Below are positions 1-12,120 of a stretch of 64,000 nt of DNA, in pieces. How positions within the stretch are numbered: position 1 is the stretch's first letter; each line of letters starts with the position of its first letter. The translations under genes and the position numbers were made by a program. The notes below the pieces were generated by a model, which did no database searches, was not told the origin of the DNA, and worked only from the letters and a program-made list of their open reading frames with translations. Source of the stretch: Mesorhizobium sp. WSM4306 (GTDB lineage Bacteria > Pseudomonadota > Alphaproteobacteria > Rhizobiales > Rhizobiaceae); NCBI RefSeq assembly GCF_007003975.1, contig NZ_VFTC01000001.1, positions 124,001 through 188,000 of the forward strand, read 5' to 3'.

Positions 1-220
1 TGCAGAAACCACGTCTGGCAAAGGAAGACGCTTCGTACCAGGTGATGTTATCGGTGCCGGTTACGGTGATGTCGCCATCCGCGACGTTGGTCGCGGCGTA
101 AAAATGCCCGCTCTGCTTGCGGCACTGCGAGCAGTGGCAATAGATCACGCCGCGCAACGGGCCTTGCGTCTGGAAACGCACTGCTCCGCACAGGCAAGAT
201 CCGCTGTGGTTGTTGCTCAT
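1..220 (-). CDS. GFA/CENP-V family protein, N-terminal part
   Basis: The visible 73 residues begin MSNNHSGSCLCGAVRF and continue with YCHCSQCRKQSGHFYAA, the two zinc-binding cysteine groups of the glutathione-dependent formaldehyde-activating (GFA/CENP-V) fold. The start ATG is preceded by GGAGGG at good spacing. The 3' end lies beyond the left edge of the window, so the gene is incomplete here and nothing suggests it is broken. Most members of this family have no proven substrate; it is shorter-looking and clearly different from the true Gfa at 43.7-44.3 kb, so formaldehyde chemistry should not be assumed. Confidence 0.85.
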   Translation of the reverse strand, partial: MSNNHSGSCLCGAVRFQTQGPLRGVIYCHCSQCRKQSGHFYAATNVADGDITVTGTDNITWYEASSFARRGFC

Positions 221-567
221 CCCTGCCCTCCACTGACCATCGTTCACGGCTTCGCCGCCTCTCGCGAGGATTTCAGTTTTGCGAGAGCCAGGCACGAGCA
301 AATGCGACACGGTATGGACGTGTTCGGACTTCCTCCTCAGGACGGTCGCAAGGCGTTGCTGCAGCCTGAGGTAGAATAGTCGCGTTACCTAGCGGCACAT
401 TAAGGAAACTTTAGCGCCAGCGCATTTATGGTCGTTGCCAAGCGAAGCTCGCGATTGGGGACGCGTCCTTCGTAAGATGGATCCGAAATACGGCTGGTTC
501 TCCCCCGGTCGGCGACATCTCGCACGCGCAAGTCTGCGATGGTTCCCAGGGGTAGAGTGAACAGAAC
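221..567. other. Intergenic region, divergent promoters
   Basis: This 347-base stretch lies between the leftward GFA-family gene and the rightward diguanylate cyclase, so it must hold both promoters. I see no convincing gene, hairpin or palindrome in it. Open frames here are extensions of frames opposite the GFA gene and have no ribosome binding site of note. Confidence 0.5.
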
Positions 568-1638
568 ATGCAGCCGGCAGCCGCCCAGACCGACCGAAAC
601 AGCGACATTGCAACAGCCGTTGTGACGACCATGCGCCAGCTCGGCGTGCTTGGTCTTCCGCGCAATTACGAGATCTTCTATGAAGCGCTGAAAGGCACCA
701 ATCGCGAACTCAGCCTTGCCGTCGTGGCGCTCGGCAACCGGCCGACGCAGGATGATCTCGACCGCATCGGCCGCGCCTTCTTTGCCCAGCACCATGGTCC
801 CGGCATTGTCGAGCAGGCGCGCGACGTGTTGGCCAGGGAACTTGAGGACATCGCCTTGCTGCTGCGAAGCGAACGCAGCCATATCGAGAAATACGGCAAG
901 ATCCTCGACGAGACGTCGAGCGGGCTGGCCAATCGCAGCCTGCTTTCGCAGGATCTGCTGCAGAAGGTCGCCAACGCCATGGCGGTCGCCACCAATTCGA
1001 CCCTCGACCATGGCAGGCAGGTTGCCACCACGCTCAGCGACAAGACGGCGGAACTGGAGAGCGTCAAGTCGAAGCTCGAGGAGTACAAGCGGCTCGCCGA
1101 CACCGATCCCTTGACCCATATCTGGAACCGCCGCGCCTTCGACAAGCAAATCACCGGGATTTACACCTCCAACAGGGGCATCCTGTTCAACGCGCTGATT
1201 CTTGCCGACATCGACCATTTCAAGGACATCAACGACCGCTACGGCCACCCGGTCGGTGACAAGATCATCCAGATCATCGCCGAAATCTTCCAGACCAGCA
1301 TCCGTGAAGACATGTTCGTTGCCCGCACCGGCGGCGAGGAATTCGCGCTGATCATCGAGGGCGCCAGCGAGGATACCACCTACGAGATCGCCGAACGCAT
1401 CCGCGTGTTGATCGAACAGACACCCTTCACCAGCAGCCAGACCGGCACCAATTACGGCACGGTGACCGTTTCCATGGGCATCTGCATGGCTTCCGAGGCC
1501 GAAGGCCCGGAAGATCTCTACACCAAGGCGGATCGAGCGCTCTACCGCTCCAAGGTCGGCGGGCGCAACCGCGTCACCAGGCATTCGACAATGGCCGGCC
1601 GCACCGGCAAGAACTGGCTGCTCTACAAGAAAGACTGA
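568..1638 (+). CDS. Soluble GGDEF diguanylate cyclase
   Basis: A 356-residue protein with no membrane segment. Residues 1-165 form a helical, partly coiled-coil region, and residues about 174-340 are a GGDEF domain with the start signature DPLTHIWNRRAF, the metal-binding ADIDHFKDIND and the active-site GGEEF at 255-259. It should condense two GTP to cyclic di-GMP in the cytoplasm. The product-inhibition site (RxxD, nine and six residues before GGEEF) reads R246-E-D-M, so the key aspartate is missing and feedback inhibition is probably lost or weak. It is a single gene, not obviously in an operon. The N-terminal region probably receives an unknown signal or dimerises. Confidence 0.9.
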   Translation: MQPAAAQTDRNSDIATAVVTTMRQLGVLGLPRNYEIFYEALKGTNRELSLAVVALGNRPTQDDLDRIGRAFFAQHHGPGIVEQARDVLARELEDIALLLRSERSHIEKYGKILDETSSGLANRSLLSQDLLQKVANAMAVATNSTLDHGRQVATTLSDKTAELESVKSKLEEYKRLADTDPLTHIWNRRAFDKQITGIYTSNRGILFNALILADIDHFKDINDRYGHPVGDKIIQIIAEIFQTSIREDMFVARTGGEEFALIIEGASEDTTYEIAERIRVLIEQTPFTSSQTGTNYGTVTVSMGICMASEAEGPEDLYTKADRALYRSKVGGRNRVTRHSTMAGRTGKNWLLYKKD

Positions 1639-1690
1639 CGCTTCTGCGCACAGCCTATTCGCGGACGTAGGCAAATTTATCGGGCACGAC

Positions 1691-1736
1691 CTCTTTCCAT
1701 ATGAATTTTCATGGCCTATATTTTCCATGGAAAGAG
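1691..1736. promoter_or_regulatory. Inverted repeat, likely operator of the RES/Xre locus
   Basis: CTCTTTCCAT at 1691-1700 is repeated exactly in inverted form as ATGGAAAGAG at 1727-1736, with 26 bases between. The right arm itself sits in the palindrome TTTCCATGGAAA and overlaps the purine-rich ribosome binding site of the antitoxin gene. Xre-type antitoxins of this family usually repress their own promoter, so this is the natural binding site; that role is inferred. Confidence 0.6.
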
Positions 1737-1743
1737 AGAGGCC

Positions 1744-2127
1744 ATGTCTGTTTCACAACCCAATTCTGTCGCAAAGACGGCCGAAAACGCGGTTCTGACC
1801 AAGGCCACGCTGCGCGCCGCCGAGCTTATGGATATTACCGCCAGGACGCTGGCGTCGATCATCGGCGTCTCGGAAGCTACGGTTTCGCGCATGCGCAGGC
1901 AGGAATTCCTGCTCGAGCGCGGCACCAAGCCGTTCGAGCTCGCGGTGCTGTTCGTGCGGCTGTTCCGTTCGCTCGACGCCATTGTCGGCGGTGACGAGAC
2001 GATAGCCCGGGCATGGCTGAAGAACACCAACACGGCGTTCGACGGCAGCCCGCTTGAAAAGATCCTGACCATCACCGGGCTTGTCGATGTCATTGCCTAT
2101 CTGGACTCCCGACGGGCTCTCGTCTGA
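1744..2127 (+). CDS. Xre/MbcA/ParS-type antitoxin
   Basis: A 127-residue protein. The middle contains a helix-turn-helix (ARTLASIIGVSEATVSRMRR) and the C-terminal half is the toxin-binding Xre-MbcA-ParS domain, ending in the typical KILTITGLVDVIAYL. It should neutralise the RES toxin encoded directly downstream and repress the operon. I chose the ATG at 1744 because AGAGAGAGG sits just in front of it; an upstream in-frame ATG at 1711 lies inside the presumed operator and has no binding site. The reading frame overlaps the toxin start by 41 bases, indicating translational coupling. Confidence 0.9.
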   Translation: MSVSQPNSVAKTAENAVLTKATLRAAELMDITARTLASIIGVSEATVSRMRRQEFLLERGTKPFELAVLFVRLFRSLDAIVGGDETIARAWLKNTNTAFDGSPLEKILTITGLVDVIAYLDSRRALV

Positions 2128-2857
2128 AGCCGTACGGCTCGACGGCAAATACTGGCGCATGGTCGAGGCGCAGCACCGCGTCTCGACGCTGAAAGTCGTC
2201 GACACGCTGGACGAACAGGCGCTGCTCGAGGATCTGATCGAGGAGACCAAGCCGCAGATCCCCATGGAATGCCGGCATCTCCACTATCTCTTGGCAACGC
2301 CATTTCGCTACGGCTCGATCTACCCTTACGGCTCGCGCTTCCGCCGCGCCGGCCGCACCCTGGGCGTCTATTACGCGGCGGAGACGATCATGACCGCCGT
2401 CGCCGAAATGGCCTTCTATCGCTTGCTGTTCTTTGCCGATTCGCCCGACACGCCATGGCCGCATGACGCCGCCGAATACACCGCCTTCGCCGCCGCGATC
2501 CGCACCGACAAGGCTGTCGACCTGACGCGGCCACCGCTTGACCGCGACCAGACTCAGTGGACGCATCCGACCGACTATGCCGCCTGCCAGGCGATTGCCG
2601 ACGTTACGCGCGAGGCCGGGCTGGAGGCGATCCGCTACCGCTCGGCGCGTGATCCCAAAGGCGCCAACGTGGCGCTGCTGACTTGCCGCGGCTTTGCCAA
2701 GGCCAAGCCGCTGGAGCCGCACACCTGGCGCATCCGGCTCGGCTCGTTCGGCGTGCAGGCCATCTGTGAGTTTCCGGAAAGGCGCATCGAGTTTTCCAGA
2801 ACCGCTTTCGCCAATGATCCCCGGCTCAACGGATTGCGCTGGGAACGCGGCCGTTGA
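2087..2857 (+). CDS. RES-domain toxin (NAD+-degrading type)
   Basis: A 256-residue RES-domain protein. The family is named for conserved Arg, Glu and Ser; here RFRRAGRTLGVYYAAE supplies the Arg and Tyr region, VAEMAFYRLL the Glu (about residue 107) and RYRSARDPKG the Ser. Studied members act as NAD+ phosphorylases or glycohydrolases that deplete cellular NAD+ and stop growth when free of the antitoxin. The start ATG at 2087 gives the usual MSLPIWTPDG N-terminus; an in-frame TTG two codons earlier is less likely. It overlaps the antitoxin gene and looks intact. The substrate is inferred from the family. Confidence 0.9.
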   Translation: MSLPIWTPDGLSSEAVRLDGKYWRMVEAQHRVSTLKVVDTLDEQALLEDLIEETKPQIPMECRHLHYLLATPFRYGSIYPYGSRFRRAGRTLGVYYAAETIMTAVAEMAFYRLLFFADSPDTPWPHDAAEYTAFAAAIRTDKAVDLTRPPLDRDQTQWTHPTDYAACQAIADVTREAGLEAIRYRSARDPKGANVALLTCRGFAKAKPLEPHTWRIRLGSFGVQAICEFPERRIEFSRTAFANDPRLNGLRWERGR

Positions 2858-2863
2858 CCAACA

Positions 2864-2893
2864 AAAAAGCGCCGGATTTCGCCGGCGCTTTTT
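2864..2893. terminator. Bidirectional Rho-independent terminator
   Basis: A perfect 12-bp stem, AAAAAGCGCCGG paired with CCGGCGCTTTTT, closes a six-base loop. The A-tract on one side and T-tract on the other let it stop transcription from both the RES toxin gene and the convergent DAHP synthase gene. Confidence 0.85.
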
Positions 2894-2912
2894 CTCTTCA
2901 ACCTGCAACAGT

Positions 2913-4286
2913 TCAGCCGTTGACGGCCTGCTTGTGCTGGACCGGATGGCTCTTCTTCAACAGATCCGACACCAGGAATGCCAGCTCGATCGCCTGGTCG
3001 GCATTGAGGCGCGGGTCGCAATGGGTGTGATAGCGGTCCTGCAGTTCCTCGGCCGTGATGGCACGCGCGCCGCCGGTGCATTCGGTGACGTTCTTGCCGG
3101 TCATCTCGACATGGATGCCGCCGGGATGCGTGCCTTCGGCGCGATGCACCTCGAAGAAGGTCTGCACTTCCTTGAGGATGCGGTCGAACGGCCGCGTCTT
3201 GTAGCCGGCGGCCTCGATCGTGTTGCCATGCATCGGATCGGACGACCAGACGACGCTGCGGCCTTCTTTCTGCACCGCGCGCACCAGCTTCGGCAGATGG
3301 TCGGCGACCTTGTCGGAACCGAAGCGGGCGATCAGCGTCAGCCGGCCCGGCTCGTTCTCCGGATTGAGCAGATCGATCAGCTCCAGCAGGCCGTCCGGCG
3401 TCAGCGACGGGCCGCATTTCAAGCCGAGTGGGTTCTTGATGCCACGGCAATATTCGACATGGGCATGGTCGGGCTGGCGCGTGCGGTCGCCGATCCAGAT
3501 CATGTGGCCCGACGTGGCGTACCAGTCGCCAGAGGTCGAATCGACGCGGGTCAGCGCCTCTTCATAACCGAGCAGCAGCGCTTCGTGACTGGTGTAGAAA
3601 TCGGTCTCGCGCAGCGCGAAATTGGTTTCGGACGTAATGCCGACCGCGCGCATGAAATCCATCGTCTCGGTGATGCGGTTGGCGAGCTTGCCATATTTCT
3701 CGCCCTGCGGGCTGTCGGAGACGAACCCCAGCATCCAGCTATGCACGTTCTCCAGGCTGGCATAGCCGCCCTGGGCGAAGGCGCGCAACAAGTTGAGCGT
3801 TGCCGCTGACTGGCGGTAAGCCATCTCCTGGCGGGCCGGGTCGGGAATGCGCGACTTCGGGTCGAACTCGATGCCGTTAATGATGTCGCCGCGATAGCTC
3901 GGCAGCGTCACCTCGCCCTTGGTCTCGTTGTCGGACGAGCGCGGCTTGGCGAACTGGCCGGCAACGCGGCCGACCTTCACCACCGGCTGCGCGCCGGCGA
4001 AGGTCAGCACCACCGACATCTGCAGGAAGACGCGGAAGAAGTCGCGGATATTGTCCGCGCCATGCTCGGCGAAGCTCTCGGCGCAATCGCCGCCCTGGAG
4101 AAGGAATGCGTCACCGGCAGCGACAGAAGCAAGCTGCTTCTTCAGCTTGCGCGCCTCACCGGCAAAAACCAGCGGCGGAAAGGTGGCGAGCTGGGCTTCC
4201 GTGTTCTTCAGCGCGACAAGATCCGGATAGGCAGGAACCTGCTTGATCGGCTTTGCTCTCCAAGAATTCGGCGACCATTTCGTCAT
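2913..4286 (-). CDS. aroG: 3-deoxy-7-phosphoheptulonate synthase, class II
   Basis: A 457-residue class II (plant-like) DAHP synthase. It joins phosphoenolpyruvate and erythrose 4-phosphate in the first step of the shikimate pathway, in the cytoplasm. Diagnostic motifs are [43 protein letters not shown] and [13 protein letters not shown], which carry the metal-binding Cys, His, Glu and Asp. I placed the start at [10 protein letters not shown], the family N-terminus, rather than at a frame extension 18 codons upstream. Rhizobia usually rely on this class rather than the E. coli type. The symbol is by convention; aroF is also used. Confidence 0.95.
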   Translation of the reverse strand: MTKWSPNSWRAKPIKQVPAYPDLVALKNTEAQLATFPPLVFAGEARKLKKQLASVAAGDAFLLQGGDCAESFAEHGADNIRDFFRVFLQMSVVLTFAGAQPVVKVGRVAGQFAKPRSSDNETKGEVTLPSYRGDIINGIEFDPKSRIPDPARQEMAYRQSAATLNLLRAFAQGGYASLENVHSWMLGFVSDSPQGEKYGKLANRITETMDFMRAVGITSETNFALRETDFYTSHEALLLGYEEALTRVDSTSGDWYATSGHMIWIGDRTRQPDHAHVEYCRGIKNPLGLKCGPSLTPDGLLELIDLLNPENEPGRLTLIARFGSDKVADHLPKLVRAVQKEGRSVVWSSDPMHGNTIEAAGYKTRPFDRILKEVQTFFEVHRAEGTHPGGIHVEMTGKNVTECTGGARAITAEELQDRYHTHCDPRLNADQAIELAFLVSDLLKKSHPVQHKQAVNG

Positions 4287-4419
4287 CGCTGCACCCAAAC
4301 GCTCTTTCCAGCGAGCTGTTGCCCGCCATTCCCGCCCCATATGGGGATCGCGGCTCCATACACGAAGCCGATTTCCTATTCTAGACCGGAATTCAAGCGC
4401 TGGCGAATGCGCCAGCAGG

Positions 4420-7917
<3,498 letters not shown>

Positions 7918-7988
7918 GATTGCACGGTCTTGGTTGTCGCAATTCCGGACGGAAAACCGCTTCGCACTTTTCCTGGAATTGCTTGTGT

Positions 7989-8276
7989 TTAGAATGTCAT
8001 GGTCCGGCGCGATGCCAGGATCTTTTGCAGGACGGCACAGTCGATATCCCCGGGAACCGGGCGTTCGCCGGTGACCATGGGCAGGAATTCGGTGTCGGGA
8101 ATGTCGAGGAGCCTTTCATATTGGTCGATTTCGTCACCGGTCAAGGCGCCGATCTCGTTGTCGGCAAAGGTGCCGAGGATAAGGTCCATCTCGCGCATGC
8201 CGCGATGCCAGGAGCGGAACAACAACTTACGACGCCTGATATCCAGCCCCTCGCTCGATCGTTTCGTCCCGGTCAT
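7989..8276 (-). CDS. sdhE: FAD assembly factor SdhE (DUF339)
   Basis: A 95-residue protein with the family core RRKLLFRSWHRGMREMDLIL, whose RGxxE motif contacts the flavoprotein, and the following DQYERLLDIPD. SdhE helps attach FAD covalently to succinate dehydrogenase SdhA. I chose MTGTKRSSEG as the start; ten more in-frame codons exist upstream but do not match the family. It lies 71 bases upstream of mfd on the same strand and diverges from recG, an arrangement common in rhizobia. Confidence 0.93.
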   Translation of the reverse strand: MTGTKRSSEGLDIRRRKLLFRSWHRGMREMDLILGTFADNEIGALTGDEIDQYERLLDIPDTEFLPMVTGERPVPGDIDCAVLQKILASRRTMTF

Positions 8277-8401
8277 CGTGCCGCATCCTCGCTTGGTGCG
8301 GCGCATATAGCGTGGATAGAGGGCGGTGTCAGCCTTGCAACAGGCTCGTGTCTGTCTAACATCCCGGCGTGACGAACATTCCTGACAACATCGGTGCGAG
8401 C

Positions 8402-8557
8402 ACCCCCCTCTGTCCTGCCGGACATCTCCCCCTCAAGGGGGGAGATTGGCTATCGCGACCGGTTTCGCCAATCTCCAATATTGCAAGATGGGCGGTGCGG
8501 CCAAAACTGCTAATCTCCCCCCTTGAGGGGGAGATGTCCGGCAGGACAGAGGGGGGT
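8402..8557. repeat. Intergenic palindromic mosaic element with perfect 46-bp arms
   Basis: The 46 bases at 8402-8447 recur exactly as reverse complement at 8512-8557. Each arm runs from ACCCCCCTCTGTCC to AAGGGGGGAGATT. A smaller perfect inverted repeat, GGAGATTGGC (8441-8450) and GCCAATCTCC (8467-8476), is nested inside, and each arm can itself fold through CTCCCCCTCAAGGGGGGAG. Elements with this sequence family are frequent between genes in Mesorhizobium and relatives. It fills most of the sdhE-recG divergent spacer. Confidence 0.9.
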
Positions 8558-8592
8558 AGGACTGGGCGCCCACATAGCGCGGTCTCTTACGA

Positions 8593-10701
8593 ATGAGACC
8601 TTCCCTCCTCGACCCATTGTTCGTCCCGATCACCTCGCTTGCCGGCGTCGGGCCGAAGGTCGGCACGTTGATCGAGAAGGTCGTGACGGCCGATCTTGGC
8701 GAGCGGCCGGCACGCGCCGGCGACCTGTTGTTCGTGCTGCCGAATACCGTCATCGACCGTCGCAATCGTCCCGGCATCGCGCTCGCGCCTGCCGGCGCTA
8801 TCGTCACGCTCGACGTGCGCATCGACCGCCACCAGCCGCCGCCGCGCGGCAACCGCTCGGTGCCCTACCGCGTCTACGCCCATGACGATACCGGGGAGAT
8901 CGGGCTGACCTTTTTCCATGCCCATGCCGCCTATCTCGAGAAGGCGATGCCGGTGGGGGAGCATGTCATCGTCTCCGGCCGCATGGAATGGTTCAATGGC
9001 CGCCCGACCATGGTCCATCCCGACCACATCGCGCTGGCCAGCGATGCCGAAGCCCTGCCGCTGGTCGAGCCGGTCTATCCGCTGACCGCCGGTCTGTCCG
9101 GAAAGGTGCTGCGCCGCGCCATCGGCCAGGCACTTGGCCGCTTGCCGGAACTGCCGGAATGGCAGGACGGCGCCTTCATGCGCAAGCAGACTTTTCCCGC
9201 CTTTGGCGATGCACTGACCCGCATCCACTATCCCGCGGATCCGATCGACGTCGCCATCGAGGGCTCGGCATGGCGGCGCCTCGCCTATGACGAGTTGCTC
9301 GCCGGCCAGGTGTCGCTGGCGCTGGTGCGGGCAAAAGTGCGCCGCTTGTCTGGCCGGCCGCTGATCGGCGACGGCCGCGTCGTCGAGAAACTGCGCGCGG
9401 CCCTGCCCTATTCATTGACCGGCAGCCAGGAATTCGCGCTCGCCGAAATCAACGCCGATCTCGCCGATCCCGAACGCATGCTGCGCCTGCTGCAGGGCGA
9501 TGTCGGCTCCGGCAAGACGGTGGTGGCGCTGCTTGCCATGGCGCGCGCCGTCGAGGCGGGCGGACAGGCAGCGCTGATGGCGCCGACCGAAATCCTGGCG
9601 CGCCAGCATCTGGCAACGATCACGCCGCTGGCCGAACAGGCCGGCCTGCGTGTCGCCATCCTGACCGGCCGGGAGAAGGGCCGCGAGCGCACCGAAACGC
9701 TGGCAGGTCTTGCCAGCGGCGACATCGACATCGTCGTCGGCACCCATGCGCTGTTTCAGGAAACGGTGACCTATCACGACCTCGTCTTTGCCGTTGTCGA
9801 CGAGCAGCACCGCTTCGGCGTCCACCAGCGGCTTGCCATCACCGCCAAGGGCGACGCGCCCGACATGCTGGTGATGACGGCGACTCCGATCCCGCGCACG
9901 CTCGTGCTGACCGCTTTCGGCGACATGGACGTCTCCAAGCTGACGGAAAAACCGGTCGGCCGCCAGCCGATCCGTACCGTCACGCTGCCGCTGGAGCGGC
10001 TCGACGAACTGGTCGGCCGCATGCTCGAGGCGGTGGCCGACGGCCAGAAAATCTACTGGATCTGCCCGCTGGTCGAGGAATCCGAAGAGATCAAGCTGAT
10101 GTCGGCCGAGGACCGTTTCGCCTCGCTGCAACCCCTGTTCGGCGACCGTATCGGCCTTGTTCATGGCCGCATGAAGGGCGCGGAAAAGGACGAGGCGATG
10201 CGCGCCTTCAAGGTCGGCGAAACCCGCATCCTGATCGCCACAACGGTCATCGAAGTCGGCGTCGATGTGCCGGACGCGACGATCATGGTCATCGAACACG
10301 CCGAGCGCTTCGGCCTGGCGCAACTGCACCAGCTGCGCGGCCGCGTCGGGCGCGGCGACAAGCCCTCCTCTTGCGTGTTGCTCTACAAGGACCCGCTCGG
10401 CGAGACGGCTAAGCGGCGGCTGTCGGTGATGCGCGAGACCGAAGACGGTTTCCTGATCGCCGAGGAGGATCTGAAGCTGCGCGGCGAAGGCGAGCTGCTC
10501 GGCACCCGCCAGTCCGGCACGCCGGGTTTTCAGGTGGCGCGCATCGAGGCGCATGCCGACCTGCTCGAAGCCGCCCGCGACGATGCAAGGCTGGTCCTTT
10601 CACGCGACCCGGAGCTGCAATCCGAGCGTGGGGAAGCCCTGCGCCTGTTGCTCTATTTGTTCGGCCGCGACGAGGCCGTGCGGCTTTTGCGCGCCGGCTG
10701 A
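8593..10701 (+). CDS. recG: ATP-dependent DNA helicase RecG
   Basis: A 702-residue RecG. The N-terminal OB-fold wedge domain is followed by a superfamily 2 motor with Walker A GDVGSGKTVVALLAM (about residue 302), DEQHRFGVHQR (about 402), TATPIPRTLVLTAFGDMD and the C-terminal QLHQLRGRVGRG. It remodels stalled replication forks and branch-migrates Holliday junctions. The start at 8593 gives MRPSLLDPLFVP; no strong ribosome binding site is visible, and the palindromic element ends 35 bases upstream. The last 49 bases overlap the 3' end of the convergent DUF502 gene. Confidence 0.96.
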   Translation: MRPSLLDPLFVPITSLAGVGPKVGTLIEKVVTADLGERPARAGDLLFVLPNTVIDRRNRPGIALAPAGAIVTLDVRIDRHQPPPRGNRSVPYRVYAHDDTGEIGLTFFHAHAAYLEKAMPVGEHVIVSGRMEWFNGRPTMVHPDHIALASDAEALPLVEPVYPLTAGLSGKVLRRAIGQALGRLPELPEWQDGAFMRKQTFPAFGDALTRIHYPADPIDVAIEGSAWRRLAYDELLAGQVSLALVRAKVRRLSGRPLIGDGRVVEKLRAALPYSLTGSQEFALAEINADLADPERMLRLLQGDVGSGKTVVALLAMARAVEAGGQAALMAPTEILARQHLATITPLAEQAGLRVAILTGREKGRERTETLAGLASGDIDIVVGTHALFQETVTYHDLVFAVVDEQHRFGVHQRLAITAKGDAPDMLVMTATPIPRTLVLTAFGDMDVSKLTEKPVGRQPIRTVTLPLERLDELVGRMLEAVADGQKIYWICPLVEESEEIKLMSAEDRFASLQPLFGDRIGLVHGRMKGAEKDEAMRAFKVGETRILIATTVIEVGVDVPDATIMVIEHAERFGLAQLHQLRGRVGRGDKPSSCVLLYKDPLGETAKRRLSVMRETEDGFLIAEEDLKLRGEGELLGTRQSGTPGFQVARIEAHADLLEAARDDARLVLSRDPELQSERGEALRLLLYLFGRDEAVRLLRAG

Positions 10702-11411
10702 GCCAGGGCGCCGACGGGCGGGTTGGCGAGATCTCCGTCGATCGGCTCACCGTTCACCGTCACCATTTTCGGCTTGACCTCGGGAGCTACCAGCCCGGCC
10801 GAAACGATCAGCCTGGCGCCGTCCTCGATCGTCATGTCGAGCAGCACGATGTCGGATTTCAGCACATACATCAGGAAACCGGTGGTCGGGTTGGGCGTGC
10901 ACGGCATGAAGACGGCGATCATCGGGTCGCCCTCCTGGTCGAGCTTCCGGTTGATCTCCGTTTCCTTCTCGCTGGCGACGAAAACCAGCGACCAGACCCC
11001 TTTGCGCGGATATTCAACCAGCCCGACCTGGCGGAACATGTCGCCCTTGTTCGACAGCACCGTCTGGAAAATCTGCTTCAGCGAACCGTAGATGCCGCGC
11101 ACAAGCGGCATGCGGCCAAGCAGTCGCTCGCCAAAATTGACGATGGCGCGGCCGACGATGTTGGCGGTCATGAAGCCGATCAGCGTGATCAGGATGAGCG
11201 CCACGATCAGGCCGAAACCGGGAACCGGAAACGGCAGATAGGTGTCGGGACTGTAGCGCGCGGGAATATAGGGTTTTACCCAGGAATCGACCCAGCCGAT
11301 GAACGACCAGGCGATGTAGGCGGTGATCGCCAGCGGCGCGCAGACGATGAAGCCCGTAAGAAAATAGTTTCTCAGCCGGGTCATGCCTGAGGTTCTGGGA
11401 GCATCGGACAT
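10653..11411 (-). CDS. DUF502 family inner-membrane protein
   Basis: A 252-residue protein with two N-terminal membrane helices (NYFLTGFIVCAPLAITAYIA and LIVALILITLIGFMTANIVG) and a DUF502 soluble region containing MPLVRGIYGSLKQIFQT and FMPCTPNPTTGFLM. No biochemical role is established for the family. The tail after residue 220 is proline- and lysine-rich and shares 49 bases of DNA with the end of recG on the other strand. Confidence 0.88.
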   Translation of the reverse strand: MSDAPRTSGMTRLRNYFLTGFIVCAPLAITAYIAWSFIGWVDSWVKPYIPARYSPDTYLPFPVPGFGLIVALILITLIGFMTANIVGRAIVNFGERLLGRMPLVRGIYGSLKQIFQTVLSNKGDMFRQVGLVEYPRKGVWSLVFVASEKETEINRKLDQEGDPMIAVFMPCTPNPTTGFLMYVLKSDIVLLDMTIEDGARLIVSAGLVAPEVKPKMVTVNGEPIDGDLANPPVGALAQPARKSRTASSRPNK

Positions 11412-11490
11412 GGTTCACCGGGCGCGGGTTGCAGCGCAACATTAGTGAAGCGGAAGGCGCTTTGGAACTGCGAAGTTTTTAAAGGCTGGC

Positions 11491-11790
11491 TTAAGCCGCC
11501 GCTTCCAGCGGTTCGATCTTCTCAAGTTCCGGCGCCAGTTTCTCGGCCTCGGTTTCCAGTTCATAGGCCTGTTGAAAATTCATCCAGAACTGAGGCGTCG
11601 TGTTGAAAAAACGGGCGAGGCGCAAGGCTGTGTCGGGGGTCAGACCGATCTCCTCCTTGGCAATGCGCTCGATACGGGTGCGCGGGAGGTTGAGCTTCTT
11701 TGCGAGCGCACCGGCACTCATGCCGAGCGGAACGAGATACTCTTCCCGCAGGAATTCTCCGGGGTGAATGGGGCGTGCGAACTTGGGCAT
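11491..11790 (-). CDS. higA: HigA-family antitoxin (XRE, plasmid-maintenance type)
   Basis: A 99-residue helix-turn-helix protein beginning MPKFARPIHPGEFLREEYLV, the usual HigA start, with the HTH in MSAGALAKKLNLPRTRIERI and the following FFNTTPQFWMNFQQAYEL. It should bind and neutralise the toxin encoded just upstream and repress the shared promoter. TGAGG lies at good spacing before the ATG at 11790; an in-frame TTG four codons upstream is less likely. In this locus the toxin gene comes first, which is the normal hig order. Confidence 0.9.
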   Translation of the reverse strand: MPKFARPIHPGEFLREEYLVPLGMSAGALAKKLNLPRTRIERIAKEEIGLTPDTALRLARFFNTTPQFWMNFQQAYELETEAEKLAPELEKIEPLEAAA

Positions 11791-11823
11791 CAATATCCTC
11801 AAAGGGTTAGGGCGAGTGCCCGC

Positions 11824-12105
11824 TCAATGGTAGTCAACGATCTCCACGTCTTCGGCACCTGCAGTGGTCCACCTGAAACAGATGCGCCATTGGTCGTTGA
11901 TGCGTATCGAATGCTGTCCGGCACGACCTCCTTTCAGAGCTTCGAGGTGGTTTCCGGGCGGCGATCGAAGGTCGTTCAGTTGGACGGCATTGTCGATTGC
12001 TCGAAGACGACGCTCAGCGCGAGCGACCAAATCTGACGGAAAGCCTTTCGGTGCCTTACCAGCTGCAACCGCTTCGACCGCCCTGCCTTTGAACGAAACG
12101 ATCAA
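11824..12105 (-). CDS. higB: HigB/RelE-family mRNA interferase toxin
   Basis: A 93-residue small basic RelE/HigB-fold protein with the family segments SDLVARAERRLRAIDNA, LRSPPGNHLEALKG and GQHSIRINDQWRICFRW. Family members cleave mRNA on the ribosome. I favour the TTG at 12103-12105, which gives the canonical (M)IVSFKGRAVE start and has AGGGG seven bases ahead; an ATG five codons upstream directly abuts the operator and has no ribosome binding site. The gap to higA is 33 bases, so the two form an operon. Confidence 0.87.
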   Translation of the reverse strand: MIVSFKGRAVEAVAAGKAPKGFPSDLVARAERRLRAIDNAVQLNDLRSPPGNHLEALKGGRAGQHSIRINDQWRICFRWTTAGAEDVEIVDYH

Positions 12106-12120
12106 AATTGCACCCCTCAT

